DNA of 45,537 nucleotides, taken from NCBI GenBank assembly GCA_009692465.1, contig SHZD01000018.1, forward strand, positions 1-45,537. The letters run 5' to 3'. Of the stretch, positions 22,901-30,208 are shown piece by piece; the first letter of the stretch is position 1, and each line of letters starts with the position of its first letter. The stretch is from Myxococcales bacterium. GTDB taxonomy: Bacteria; Myxococcota_A; UBA9042. Below the pieces are notes generated by a model, which was given only the letters and a program-made list of their open reading frames with translations, had not been told where the DNA came from and ran no database searches. A program made the position numbers and the translations under genes.

Positions 22901-23079
22901 GCGATTCGGCGGTTGACAGCGGCGCCGATGGCGGCGGCTTGTCCCCGAGCGGTGGTAGCGGCGGTCAAGCCCCAGGTTGCGGCTGCAGCGCTCGTGAACC
23001 GCTGGCAGTGCCGTGGTTTGGGGTCAGCGCACTAGCGATTGGCTTGCTGACATTGATTCGGCGGCGGCGCTGTGGATAA
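19924..23079 (+). CDS. Exported N-acetylmuramoyl-L-alanine amidase-like protein with golvesin-like insert and MYXO-CTERM-like tail
   Basis: 1051 residues from ATG 19924 (a TTG at 19879 is possible). The signal peptide ends near SRTVQA. The catalytic domain is of the Amidase_3 zinc type: LSPGHGF (His190), SWHTNAP (His476) and ALVEAAFHS (Glu558). A golvesin/Xly-type beta-sandwich domain is inserted between the first and second halves (about residues 245-395, GYRAVATV through VVADAVRL-like FVIADAVRLGG). A fibronectin-III-like region follows (LELVHTDGGAATLAWTAG), then a domain of about 250 residues that I do not recognise, an Ala/Asp-rich linker (ADAGVADSSQADAGQ) and the tail GCGCSA, hydrophobic helix, RRRRCG. 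Such tails sort proteins to the surface in Myxococcota. The likely role is peptidoglycan cleavage in the envelope. Confidence 0.82.
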   Translation: MLTDNFRFNRRKIAKFATIALCCAVYWLSLVSRTVQATQDDGAQPLEFTEIRRTIQGIRADVWLDVPQRSFGRHGLPESLVQALHSHYLQAVGASVLATGAVGQVLALPPEVRQVVLLAKSSKQFNGVPARAGQFAALPQWMEPIAPPPTKPNELLPPAGPGRGTVSGQSGPDVAIGGLSGKTVYLSPGHGFTWTQNLNAWATQRGNTHNLVEDLLNAEAALHYLVPMLRNAGAQVVTLRERDMQSQMVVVDDGSAGYSETGGPFQKGASPGYAYKSLVEGAENHFAMGGYRAVATVKGAATASAQFVPDMPEAGAYAVYLTWVAGANRAPDAHFEVRHTGGVTHLRVDQMRHGGTWFWLGQFVFAKGQNPATGSIVLHNDTESGLVDRFVIADAVRLGGGMGSVVRGTGKPPNKGPTSGRPRWEESCRTYAQFSGAPATVYDASSDDPSDDVSCRSRMSAWEHESGEDAIYLSWHTNAPSPARGTSTYVYGPNSPDGTYQFTGSKGSDAFGKLIQTIMVKDIKALWDAAWKDRGVYTAWFGEINPNHNNEMPAALVEAAFHSTLEDADQLRQPRFRHLLARSLYKAIAQYFADRDKLPLVWLPESPEGLELVHTDGGAATLAWTAGAAGGAYGHAATGYLVQKSNDGLGFDGGTPAAASPVQVGLPVGATPVYYRVIALNSGGHSLPSAVVGAVAGCAGAKRALVVQGFTRLDAAQAPLDDLSAFNLAKVQRLRQWRVNTFAYAAQHVPALAAAGLGVDMVAREAVDAATLGNHALVYWAAGENSTVDGVLAPPHQKLLTEWLQGAASRVLWLHGSEVGWALDFKAGAAGADWMQTWFGARFSADDAETYGLLGVGALAGTFSFDDGTHHGYDVDGADVLQLEGAKALLNYADKGGAAASLFTLPNGARTLLCGVPLEAVWPDAGRVNLVTALVKASLGAQDCAEPPVNADAGVADSSQADAGQATTDAGDDTAKALDTVSDQANLDAGAVGDSAVDSGADGGGLSPSGGSGGQAPGCGCSAREPLAVPWFGVSALAIGLLTLIRRRRCG

Positions 23080-23112
23080 AGCTTGTGTCGTTACCGGTCG
23101 CGCTCAGTCTCA

Positions 23113-23160
23113 GGGCTCGTCGTGACCAGTGCCTGTCGTGACTAGTGTTCGTCGTGACTA
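23113..23160 (+). repeat. 16-bp tandem repeat, array 1 (3 units)
   Basis: Three diverged units of GTGCTCGTCGTGACTA, downstream of the amidase gene. The same unit forms array 2 at 23301-23396; C6 lies between the two arrays. Confidence 0.8.
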
Positions 23161-23199
23161 GACACAGCCGCCTAATTCCGAGATCAACCTTGGCTCGTC

Positions 23200-23285
23200 G
23201 CCGTGAGTCGGCTGCAACGCAGACGCGAGCTGGCGACCCACCCAGCAAGCACGAGATCGCGCGAGGCCGGCGCGATGCCGGACTT
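23200..23285 (-). repeat. Dispersed repeat family C, copy C6
   Basis: On the minus strand, a 7-bp hairpin ATCGCGC/GCGCGAT (23276-23270 and 23262-23256) precedes the core TGCTTGCTGGGTGGGTCGCC. The second stem is GTGGGTCG (minus strand) with CGACTCAC, one wobble pair. The hairpin arms share no sequence with the other copies. Confidence 0.7.
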
Positions 23286-23300
23286 GGGCGATCACGTACA

Positions 23301-23396
23301 GTGCTCGTCGTGACTAGTGCTCGTCGTGACTAGTGCTCGTCGTGACTAGTGCTCGTCGTGGCTAGTGCTCGTCGTGGCTAGTGCTCGTCGTGGCCA
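23301..23396 (+). repeat. 16-bp tandem repeat, array 2 (6 units)
   Basis: Six units of GTGCTCGTCGTGACTA, the last three with GGCTA or GGCCA. The array enters the 3' end of the minus-strand PHP gene and supplies its last codons and stop (Asp-Glu-His-stop, TAG at 23380-23378). The 298-nt space 23080-23377 between the convergent genes contains only this array, array 1 and C6. Confidence 0.95.
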
Positions 23397-26300
23397 CACT
23401 CAGCGGCCCGCCGCAACTTATAGTAATCGGCCCACGTCGGCGCCCGCTTGGGCTGGGATTTGGGCCACGGTAGCTGTTCCAGCCCACCTTTGCCCGCCGC
23501 CGCCGCGGCATGTTTGGGCAGCGCCGTTTGGTCATAACCCGCGCCATTGGCGTCAATGTAAATGGGATTGGTAAACGCAAACGGCTGCGCCTCCCGCCCG
23601 GACACCAGCGCTACCGGCAACTTCTGCTGGCCATTGACGTAAATCACCAACCACGCGTCTTTGGCCACCATTTCGTGCAAGATCACCTTCTTGATCCAAC
23701 GCTTGGCCAGCGGACTGCCATCGGCGCTCGCGTGCAAATCGCTGGCCTGCAAGGCAAACGTCACCTTTTGGCGGGGCTTGGGGGCAAGACTATTGACCTC
23801 GCCCGGCGCCGGCGCTGTGCTGGTGACGTCGCGGTGCAACTCAATGCTATCAAACGGCATCCATTGCGGAGCTTGAACTTCCACTTCGATGGTGACCAAT
23901 GCCGGCAACCCAATGCCGACGGGCAGTTGCAGAGTGTCGCCCACTTCAGCGATGGCGGCGTTGCCCTCGGTCGTCGCCCGTACCCGCACAAAGGGGCCAT
24001 TGGTGCCAACGACTTTGCCAGCGTTGACTTGCAAAGCAAAGTGCTTGATATCAAAACCAGTAATCACGTCCTTGCCTGCGCCCACCCGCACCCATGAGCG
24101 CGGCCCACCCGACTGACTCGACGTCCAGTTGTGGGTATCGCTGACCCCAGTGCCGGTAAAGCGCACACCGCACGACAGCAGCGGCATCCACCACGAGGCG
24201 ACGCTGTTGAACTTGTCAATTCCATAGCCGTTGAGCAGTTCAATCGCGGTAAATTGCGTAGTGAACAATTTGGTGTCGCCGGTCTTGGGATCGGGCGTCA
24301 TCGGCGGCATGCGAAACTTGGTCGGATCGGCCTTGCTAATGCCAGTCAGCGCGTCGAACTCAATGGCTTTGAGGTAGCCACCTTCGGGATGGTTGATTTG
24401 GGCCACCCGCGCGGGATCCGGCGCTCCAAGGGCCTGAGCGATTTGTTGGGGCGTCATGCCCGGCCCTTCGCCAAGGCCCCAATCGGGCGCGCCACCATTG
24501 ACGTCGTCGGCCTTCACTGGCATCGGAAAGCCGTTGTAGTGGCCATAATCAAAGGTGGTCAGCTCGACGCCGGGCACGCTGGCAAGCACCTTGTCCGCCT
24601 TGGCAGCAGCGACTGCCGGGCCAAAATCTGTGACGTAATCGTGGTCAGTAGAGACCACAATCTCGACACCTTCGGCGGCCATCGAGTACACCCGCTCCAG
24701 ATTGGGCACCGGAGCATCGGGACTATTGATGGCATGAACATGAAAGTCGCCGTTCAAATGGCCGCTAGTATCAACTACTTTGGCCAACTGCGCGTCCACC
24801 GGTGCTGCCTGTCCCCCTTTAACCGTTACCGCAAAACCGCCTTTGACCGCACCCGCAGCTGGTGGCCACAGCGACCACACCGGCCCGCGGCTGATGGTAA
24901 CAAGGTAATTGCCCGGAGCCAAAGGCAAATCGAGCGAACCACTGGGCGGGACAAAACCAATGTCCGCGATCGCGGCGTCAGGCTTGCCATCGCCATCGCT
25001 GTCGAGGTTATCGGGTTTCTTGTCGACACTGACGTCGCGGTGCAGGCTCGTTTGCGGTACTGGGCACTTGTCGGCGCACACGACCGTAACCTTGGCCGGG
25101 CAGGGTTGGCCCGCGCTGTCCTTGACCGTGATGGCTAAGCTGCCAGCGAGCGAAAACGCAACGGCGCCCGCATCGACGCTCTTGCCAGCCACTACAGTGG
25201 CCGTCGCCGCTTTGACCAACGAGCGTCCACTGGCATCGCCAGCAAAGGTGTACACGCCGACCGGCACCGCACCGCCAAAAGTGCCGTCGCTCGCCGAGAG
25301 AAACTGGGTCACGGCGCGCGGTGGGGTTCCAGTTGCGATCGCCGAAACCCGGGCCCCGGCGACCGGTTTGCCATCAGAGTCCAACGCTTTGCCGGTAATC
25401 GTCCCAGTGGCCAGCCCGCGCACCGCCCACAGCGGCCCTGTCAGGGTGCTCAAGTCGCCGCTGCCTACAACGTGGTCGTGACTCCACGCAAAGACTTTGC
25501 CGCCCTGTAAGGCCACTGCGCCGGCTTTGCTCGCGAAATCGGCCTTGGGTGTCAGCAACAAGCCCATTAGGTCCGTGGTGCCGAACAACATGCCGGCCAC
25601 TCCGCTGACCGACAAGTAGGCACCACCGGGGCCGCCGTTGGTTGCTGGCTGCGGACTGAGCAGGTGGCTGGAGTCTTTGCCGCGAAAGGCCAAAAAGTCC
25701 ATTGCCTCAGCACCAAAGCCGCCGTAACCAAAGCCCGCCTTGCTCGACAGCGGATTGAAAAACTCCACGCCGCCGCCAGAGTCCGCCAGTTCGCCAATGT
25801 GCGTCACGATCGGCGCGGTGCCGTCGTTGCGCATCGCCGTCACCACCCGCAGCACCGGTGAATCCGGCCGCATCACGTAATAGCGCGTAATCGTTAGTGG
25901 CAAGTCCTGATCGGTGTCCAGCGGCAGTTCAATAGCGGAACCGACAAAAGTGGCAACTAGGCCGGTCAAGTGAATGAAATCGTTCTCAGTATCATGGCCA
26001 GTCACCGCGATGACCGCGGCTCCGCCTTGGCTACCATCTTTGAGCACCTCAATCTTATCCGGCTTGATGGTCCGTCCCAGATGAAAAAGCAAGCAATATT
26101 CGCCCACATTGTCTTGGCCGGGCTCGCCAACTGGGCGCACAATGTCAGCGTCGAGCAAGGTTCCGCCCCACGGGCACGGTCCTTGGTGGCGGTCGTCGCC
26201 TTGGACGATGTAGCGCACGCTGCCGTTGCCGATGGTGAAGTCGCCGATTTTGCCCTGAGCGGCCGGTCCACCGATGAGGTCCTTGGCATCGGTAATCTTG

Positions 26301-26623
26301 CGCGCCCACGCTCCCGTTGCCTTTCCAGCGCCAATGTGGGGGGCCAAATCGACGGCGACCGGCTCCCCAGGCTTGGCCGGTCCTGCATCGGCCGACCCAA
26401 GATCGGCGATGCCCAAGTCAACGGCGGCGCTGTCAGCGATGGTGTCGACCACGGCGGCGTCTGCTGTCGCCGGTGTTTTGTCCTTGGCGCAACCGCCGGC
26501 GAAGGCAAGACCCAAAGCTAGGACCACGAAGGCAAGACGATGCTGCCCGAACCTCTGGGCGCAAGGTGCTGCCACTGGACGGCTGTCAGGTTTAGATGGA
26601 TAGGAATGTGTGCGTGTATTCAT
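23378..26623 (-). CDS. PHP-domain (CehA/McbA-like) metallohydrolase lipoprotein
   Basis: 1081 residues from ATG 26623. The signal peptide LAFVVLALGLAFAGGC ends in a lipobox, then an Ala/Asp-rich linker (TADAAVVDTIADSAAVD). A beta-rich region of about 450 residues includes a carboxypeptidase-regulatory-like repeat (GTITGKALDSDGKPVAGARV) and an Asp-rich calcium-like loop (DSDGDGKPDA). The C-terminal catalytic part has the PHP metal motifs: GDFHVHAINSPD, VSTDHD, PGVELTT, YNGFP, INHPEGG and GVSDTHNW. CehA/McbA proteins hydrolyse carbamate or phosphate esters, but the substrate here is unknown. The longer frame to 27046 is rejected because it reads through repeat A3. The last codons come from the 16-bp tandem array. 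Confidence 0.85.
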   Translation of the reverse strand: MNTRTHSYPSKPDSRPVAAPCAQRFGQHRLAFVVLALGLAFAGGCAKDKTPATADAAVVDTIADSAAVDLGIADLGSADAGPAKPGEPVAVDLAPHIGAGKATGAWARKITDAKDLIGGPAAQGKIGDFTIGNGSVRYIVQGDDRHQGPCPWGGTLLDADIVRPVGEPGQDNVGEYCLLFHLGRTIKPDKIEVLKDGSQGGAAVIAVTGHDTENDFIHLTGLVATFVGSAIELPLDTDQDLPLTITRYYVMRPDSPVLRVVTAMRNDGTAPIVTHIGELADSGGGVEFFNPLSSKAGFGYGGFGAEAMDFLAFRGKDSSHLLSPQPATNGGPGGAYLSVSGVAGMLFGTTDLMGLLLTPKADFASKAGAVALQGGKVFAWSHDHVVGSGDLSTLTGPLWAVRGLATGTITGKALDSDGKPVAGARVSAIATGTPPRAVTQFLSASDGTFGGAVPVGVYTFAGDASGRSLVKAATATVVAGKSVDAGAVAFSLAGSLAITVKDSAGQPCPAKVTVVCADKCPVPQTSLHRDVSVDKKPDNLDSDGDGKPDAAIADIGFVPPSGSLDLPLAPGNYLVTISRGPVWSLWPPAAGAVKGGFAVTVKGGQAAPVDAQLAKVVDTSGHLNGDFHVHAINSPDAPVPNLERVYSMAAEGVEIVVSTDHDYVTDFGPAVAAAKADKVLASVPGVELTTFDYGHYNGFPMPVKADDVNGGAPDWGLGEGPGMTPQQIAQALGAPDPARVAQINHPEGGYLKAIEFDALTGISKADPTKFRMPPMTPDPKTGDTKLFTTQFTAIELLNGYGIDKFNSVASWWMPLLSCGVRFTGTGVSDTHNWTSSQSGGPRSWVRVGAGKDVITGFDIKHFALQVNAGKVVGTNGPFVRVRATTEGNAAIAEVGDTLQLPVGIGLPALVTIEVEVQAPQWMPFDSIELHRDVTSTAPAPGEVNSLAPKPRQKVTFALQASDLHASADGSPLAKRWIKKVILHEMVAKDAWLVIYVNGQQKLPVALVSGREAQPFAFTNPIYIDANGAGYDQTALPKHAAAAAGKGGLEQLPWPKSQPKRAPTWADYYKLRRAAECGHDEH

Positions 26624-26672
26624 GGCGGCAAGGGTACCCGCGCTGCCCCTGCCGCGCAACGCTGAGAACGGC

Positions 26673-26864
26673 CCGCGATCCCCCGCTTTGGGCGCATCTG
26701 TGCGTCGCTGCGGCGCTTTCCTCCTAGACAGTTCGCAGGACTGTCTCATTGGCGTACACAAGTACGCCTCAGTCGTAAAGCCCCTTGCTCCTGGTCGAGC
26801 GACAGCGAGCGACAGGGCACTGGCATCCCAAATCGGGGCTCGCGGAGACTTCGGTGGTGAATTT
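26673..26864 (+). repeat. Dispersed repeat family A, copy A3 (altered centre)
   Basis: The ends and flanking blocks match A1 and A2 (CCGCGATCCCCCGCTTTGGG; GCGACAGCGAGCGACAGGGC; GGTGGTGAATTT). The long central hairpin is replaced by two smaller ones: AGACAGT/ACTGTCT, and GGCGTAC/GTACGCC with a 4-nt loop. It occupies most of the 293-nt gap 26624-26916 between purF and the PHP lipoprotein gene. I see no other site in that gap and no classical terminator after purF. Confidence 0.82.
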
Positions 26865-26916
26865 GAGCGGCACGAGAATCCGCCGTTCCCTAACCGTGCT
26901 TTGCTGCCAGTCGCAC

Positions 26917-28404
26917 TCACCGGCCCCCGGCCAGCGCCCCCCAATGCACGCGCTGGCTTTGACGCAGTTCGCGTTCCGCTTCGATGACTTGCAACGTCTC
27001 GGGCTGCACGTCGGTCGGATAAACCCCAGAAAAACAAGCAAAACAACCGGCAACGTCGCGGTAGATGTCGCGCAAGTCTTCTAGACTTTGGTAAATCACC
27101 GCATCTGCTTCCAAATACACGCGAATTTCTTCGACCGTATGGTTGGCGGCGATGATCTCTTTGCGAGTCGCCATGTCGATCCCGTACACGCAGCGGTGCA
27201 AAATCGGCGGTGCCGCTGACACGAAATAGACCTCTTTGGCGCCGGCGTCGCGCAGCAACCGCACGATATGCTTGCTAGTTGTCCCGCGAACAATCGAGTC
27301 GTCGACTACAGCGACCTTCTTGCCGACGACCACTTCACGAATAGGATTGAGCTTTTGCCGCACTAGGCGCTCGCGCTCGACCTGTGACGGCACGATAAAA
27401 CTGCGGCCGACGTGGTTGTTTTTGGTTAAGCCGCGCCGGTACGGAATGCCCAACTCCTCGGCCAACCCAGAGGCGGCAAAATAGGCGGAACTTGGCACGT
27501 CAATCACGATATCGGGCTGCAATCCGGCTGCGCGCACATTGTTCGCCAACCTGCGTCCAGCCTTGACCCGCTCGCGGGCGACAACCGTGCCGTTCATCGT
27601 CGCGTCTTCGCGCGCAAAGTAGATGAACTCAAAGGCACAAAACGCCCCTGGACCAGTACCACCTGCACCGACTGGCACCGCGCTCCAAGTGTGGACTTGC
27701 CCATCCAAAGTGATGAATACAGCTTCACCGGGGCCCAACTCGCGCACCAACTCGTAGCCTAGATAGTCGAACGCCGTCGATTCCGAGGCGAACGCATAGG
27801 AGGGCCCCAGCGCAGTGTTTTTCTTGCCGAAAATCAGCGGTCGAATGCCGTTGGCGTCGCGAAAGGCCAGCATCCCTTTGCCGGCAATCAGCGTAATCAC
27901 CGAATAGGCACCCTCGACCTTGCCGAACAGCGCGCCGACGCTCGAAAAAATATCCTCCACCGCCAAGTTCGCCAGATTCTTGCGTTCCAGCTCGGCCGCG
28001 AGCGTGTACAGGATCAGTTCGACGTCGTTGGTCGTTTCGACCAGCCGGTGGTGCTCGGTGTTTAGGCGCTGTCGCAATGCCGCAAAGTTAGTGACATTTC
28101 CGTTGTGAACCATGGCCAAGCCAAACGGGTAATTGACCGCGAACGGCTGGGCATCGAAGACGTCGGTGGTGCCTTGAGTCGCGTAACGGACGTGGCCAAG
28201 GCCGAACTTTCCGGTCAGCGCGCTGGCATCCTCAGCAGAATTAAAGACATTGGTCACAAGACCCGCGCCCTTTTTCATGTGAAAGCGGTCGGACAGCGTC
28301 ACCACCCCAGCCGCATCTTGGCCGCGGTGCTGCAGAGCGGTTAGGCCACAGATCAGGTCGTTGCCGACCTCGAATGGCCCGGCGATTCCCAAAATTCCAC
28401 ACAT
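26917..28404 (-). CDS. purF: PurF, amidophosphoribosyltransferase
   Basis: 495 residues. It catalyses the first step of purine synthesis, PRPP + glutamine to 5-phosphoribosylamine. Translation from ATG 28404 places the Ntn nucleophile Cys directly after Met (MCGILGIAG), so there is no propeptide. Glutaminase motifs are TALQHRGQDAAG and VHNGNVTN; the PRPP loop is VAVVDDSIVRGTTS. Cysteines at FCAFEFIYFARED, HRCVYGID and CFACFSGVYP match the four iron-sulfur ligands of the Bacillus subtilis type. It is the last gene of the operon, 1 nt after the purD/purN stop. The longer frame to 28455 would bury the Cys and is rejected. Confidence 0.96.
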   Translation of the reverse strand: MCGILGIAGPFEVGNDLICGLTALQHRGQDAAGVVTLSDRFHMKKGAGLVTNVFNSAEDASALTGKFGLGHVRYATQGTTDVFDAQPFAVNYPFGLAMVHNGNVTNFAALRQRLNTEHHRLVETTNDVELILYTLAAELERKNLANLAVEDIFSSVGALFGKVEGAYSVITLIAGKGMLAFRDANGIRPLIFGKKNTALGPSYAFASESTAFDYLGYELVRELGPGEAVFITLDGQVHTWSAVPVGAGGTGPGAFCAFEFIYFAREDATMNGTVVARERVKAGRRLANNVRAAGLQPDIVIDVPSSAYFAASGLAEELGIPYRRGLTKNNHVGRSFIVPSQVERERLVRQKLNPIREVVVGKKVAVVDDSIVRGTTSKHIVRLLRDAGAKEVYFVSAAPPILHRCVYGIDMATRKEIIAANHTVEEIRVYLEADAVIYQSLEDLRDIYRDVAGCFACFSGVYPTDVQPETLQVIEAERELRQSQRVHWGALAGGR

Positions 28405-28405
28405 G

Positions 28406-30208
28406 TTAGTCCCTTTCCAGTAACCAACCGGCCACGGCGCGAGCGTAGAGCGCATGTTCTGCGTTCAGCCCAAGGGCCTCAACTTGGTCCAGCGCCTGAG
28501 CGCCGCTCAAATCCACCTCAGCTTGCGCCAAAATGGTCCCCGTGTCGAGGCCTTCGTCGACTAAATGCACGGTAATTTTAGTCTTTTGCAGTCTCTGCTC
28601 CCACGCCCACTGGTAGCCGTGCAGGCCTTGGTGCAGTTGGGTGTCGGCCGGATGAATGTTGACGATTCGTCGGGCAAAAGCCTGTACAAAAGTCGGGGTC
28701 AGCACCCGCATGTAGCCCGCAAGCAGGACGCAATCGATATCGGCGTCGGCCAAAAGCGTCAGCAGTTGCCGATCGTGAAGCTGCCGATCCAGACCCTTAG
28801 AGGGCACCACGGCCACAGCTACACCAAAGTGCTCGGCCACCGCGATACCGCCTGCCTGCGGCTGATTGGTAACCGCGAGCACAATATCGAGCAAGCCTTG
28901 CAATGGTCCGTCTTGAGTGGCCTGCAGCAAGGCCGCCAAATTCGAGCCTCGACCCGAAAACAGCACCGCAGCGCGTTTGGCCAGCGATCCATTGCCGATA
29001 TCAGTCCGCAACTGGCCATCCGCAATGTGGATTTTCGCCGCCGCGGTATAGGCCTGTTGCTGCGCGGCCTGGAGCGACTGCCCTTGGCCAAGCACTGCCA
29101 GCAAACGCCCACCGTGGCTATACCAATCGGTGCCGCTGTGCCGCGTACCCGCATGAAATACTGGCGTTTCGACGTCATCGAGGCCCGAAATCAAGTCGTT
29201 TTTGCGCACACGCTCTGGATAACCGTGCGCCGCAACGACCAAAGCTACCGAAAATCCTGGCAGCAGCTGCGCTTGCAGGCCAGCCAAGTCGCCGCGCGCC
29301 GTTGCCAGCAGTAGCTCACTAAAGTTACCACCGACTTGCGGCAGCACGGCTTGAGTTTCCGGATCGCCAAAACGAGCATTGTATTCCAATAACTTAGGCC
29401 CGGTCGCCGTTTCTATAATGCCGAAGTACAACACGCCGCGGTAATCGATACCTTCGGCCTGCAAGCCGCGCAAAGTGGGCTGCACGATGGCTGCGTCGAT
29501 CGCTGCAAGTCGAGCCGGCGTACACCAAGGCACTGGACAAATTGCACCCATACCGCCCGTGTTCGGCCCGCAGTCGTTGTCGCGCAAACGCTTGTGGTCT
29601 TGCGCCGTTGGCAACAAGAGCGCTCGCTTGCCGTCTACGAGTGCCAGCACCGACACCTCGCGACCGCGCAGGCGCTCTTCGAGTACCAACTCCGCATCTT
29701 GTCCATAATTAGCACACAGTTGCGCCACGGCTTGTTCAGCCTGATGCTGATCGGCGCACACGATCACGCCTTTGCCTGCCGCCAGACCGTCGAATTTGAC
29801 CACCACGCCGTCGCCAAAGTCCCCCAGCAGCGCCAACGCCTGATCGTGGCCGCGCGCCTGCCGATAGCGTGCGGTCGCAACTGCGTGTTTATCCATAAAT
29901 TGTTTGGCGAACGCTTTTGACGCTTCCAACTGAGCGCCCTTGCGATCGGGCCCCACCACTGCCAAACCGTGCGAGCGCAGTCGGTCCGCAAGTCCGCGCT
30001 GTAGCGGCGCTTCCGGGCCAATGACCACCAAATCAATCGCCAGCTCAAGCACCTTCGCCACGATACTGTCGTCGTCGTCGGCACGGACGGCCAGCGAACC
30101 GGCAATTGCCGCACTGCCGGGCAAGCAAAACACCTCGCAGCCGTCGCCCAACAGGCGCCACACCAGAGCGTGCTCACGGCCGCCAGAACCGATGACGGCG
30201 ACTCTCAC
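28406..30208 (-). CDS. purD/purN: PurD-PurN fusion: GAR synthetase and GAR formyltransferase
   Basis: 600 residues. Residues 1 to about 405 are PurD, an ATP-grasp ligase making glycinamide ribonucleotide: MRVAVIGSGGREHAL, KFDGLAAGKGV, NDCGPNTGGMG and LEYNARFGDPETQ. From about 411 the chain is PurN, the 10-formyl-THF-dependent formyltransferase: AAVLFSGRGSNLAALL, LLAGYMRVL, the catalytic Asn and His in VNIHPAD, and the Asp in VDEGLDTG. The two enzymes act in succession, so the fusion couples synthesis and formylation of GAR. Animals fuse the same two activities but with PurM between them; here PurM is separate. It overlaps purB by 4 nt upstream. Confidence 0.95.
   Translation of the reverse strand: MRVAVIGSGGREHALVWRLLGDGCEVFCLPGSAAIAGSLAVRADDDDSIVAKVLELAIDLVVIGPEAPLQRGLADRLRSHGLAVVGPDRKGAQLEASKAFAKQFMDKHAVATARYRQARGHDQALALLGDFGDGVVVKFDGLAAGKGVIVCADQHQAEQAVAQLCANYGQDAELVLEERLRGREVSVLALVDGKRALLLPTAQDHKRLRDNDCGPNTGGMGAICPVPWCTPARLAAIDAAIVQPTLRGLQAEGIDYRGVLYFGIIETATGPKLLEYNARFGDPETQAVLPQVGGNFSELLLATARGDLAGLQAQLLPGFSVALVVAAHGYPERVRKNDLISGLDDVETPVFHAGTRHSGTDWYSHGGRLLAVLGQGQSLQAAQQQAYTAAAKIHIADGQLRTDIGNGSLAKRAAVLFSGRGSNLAALLQATQDGPLQGLLDIVLAVTNQPQAGGIAVAEHFGVAVAVVPSKGLDRQLHDRQLLTLLADADIDCVLLAGYMRVLTPTFVQAFARRIVNIHPADTQLHQGLHGYQWAWEQRLQKTKITVHLVDEGLDTGTILAQAEVDLSGAQALDQVEALGLNAEHALYARAVAGWLLERD

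Noticed and set aside
23301-23396. CRISPR array
   Set aside because: This array and the others (15, 18, 21 and 25 bp) are uninterrupted tandem repeats with no spacers, and no cas genes are present.
26624-27046. N-terminal extension of the PHP lipoprotein gene
   Set aside because: It reads through repeat A3 and would bury the signal peptide and lipobox that follow ATG 26623.
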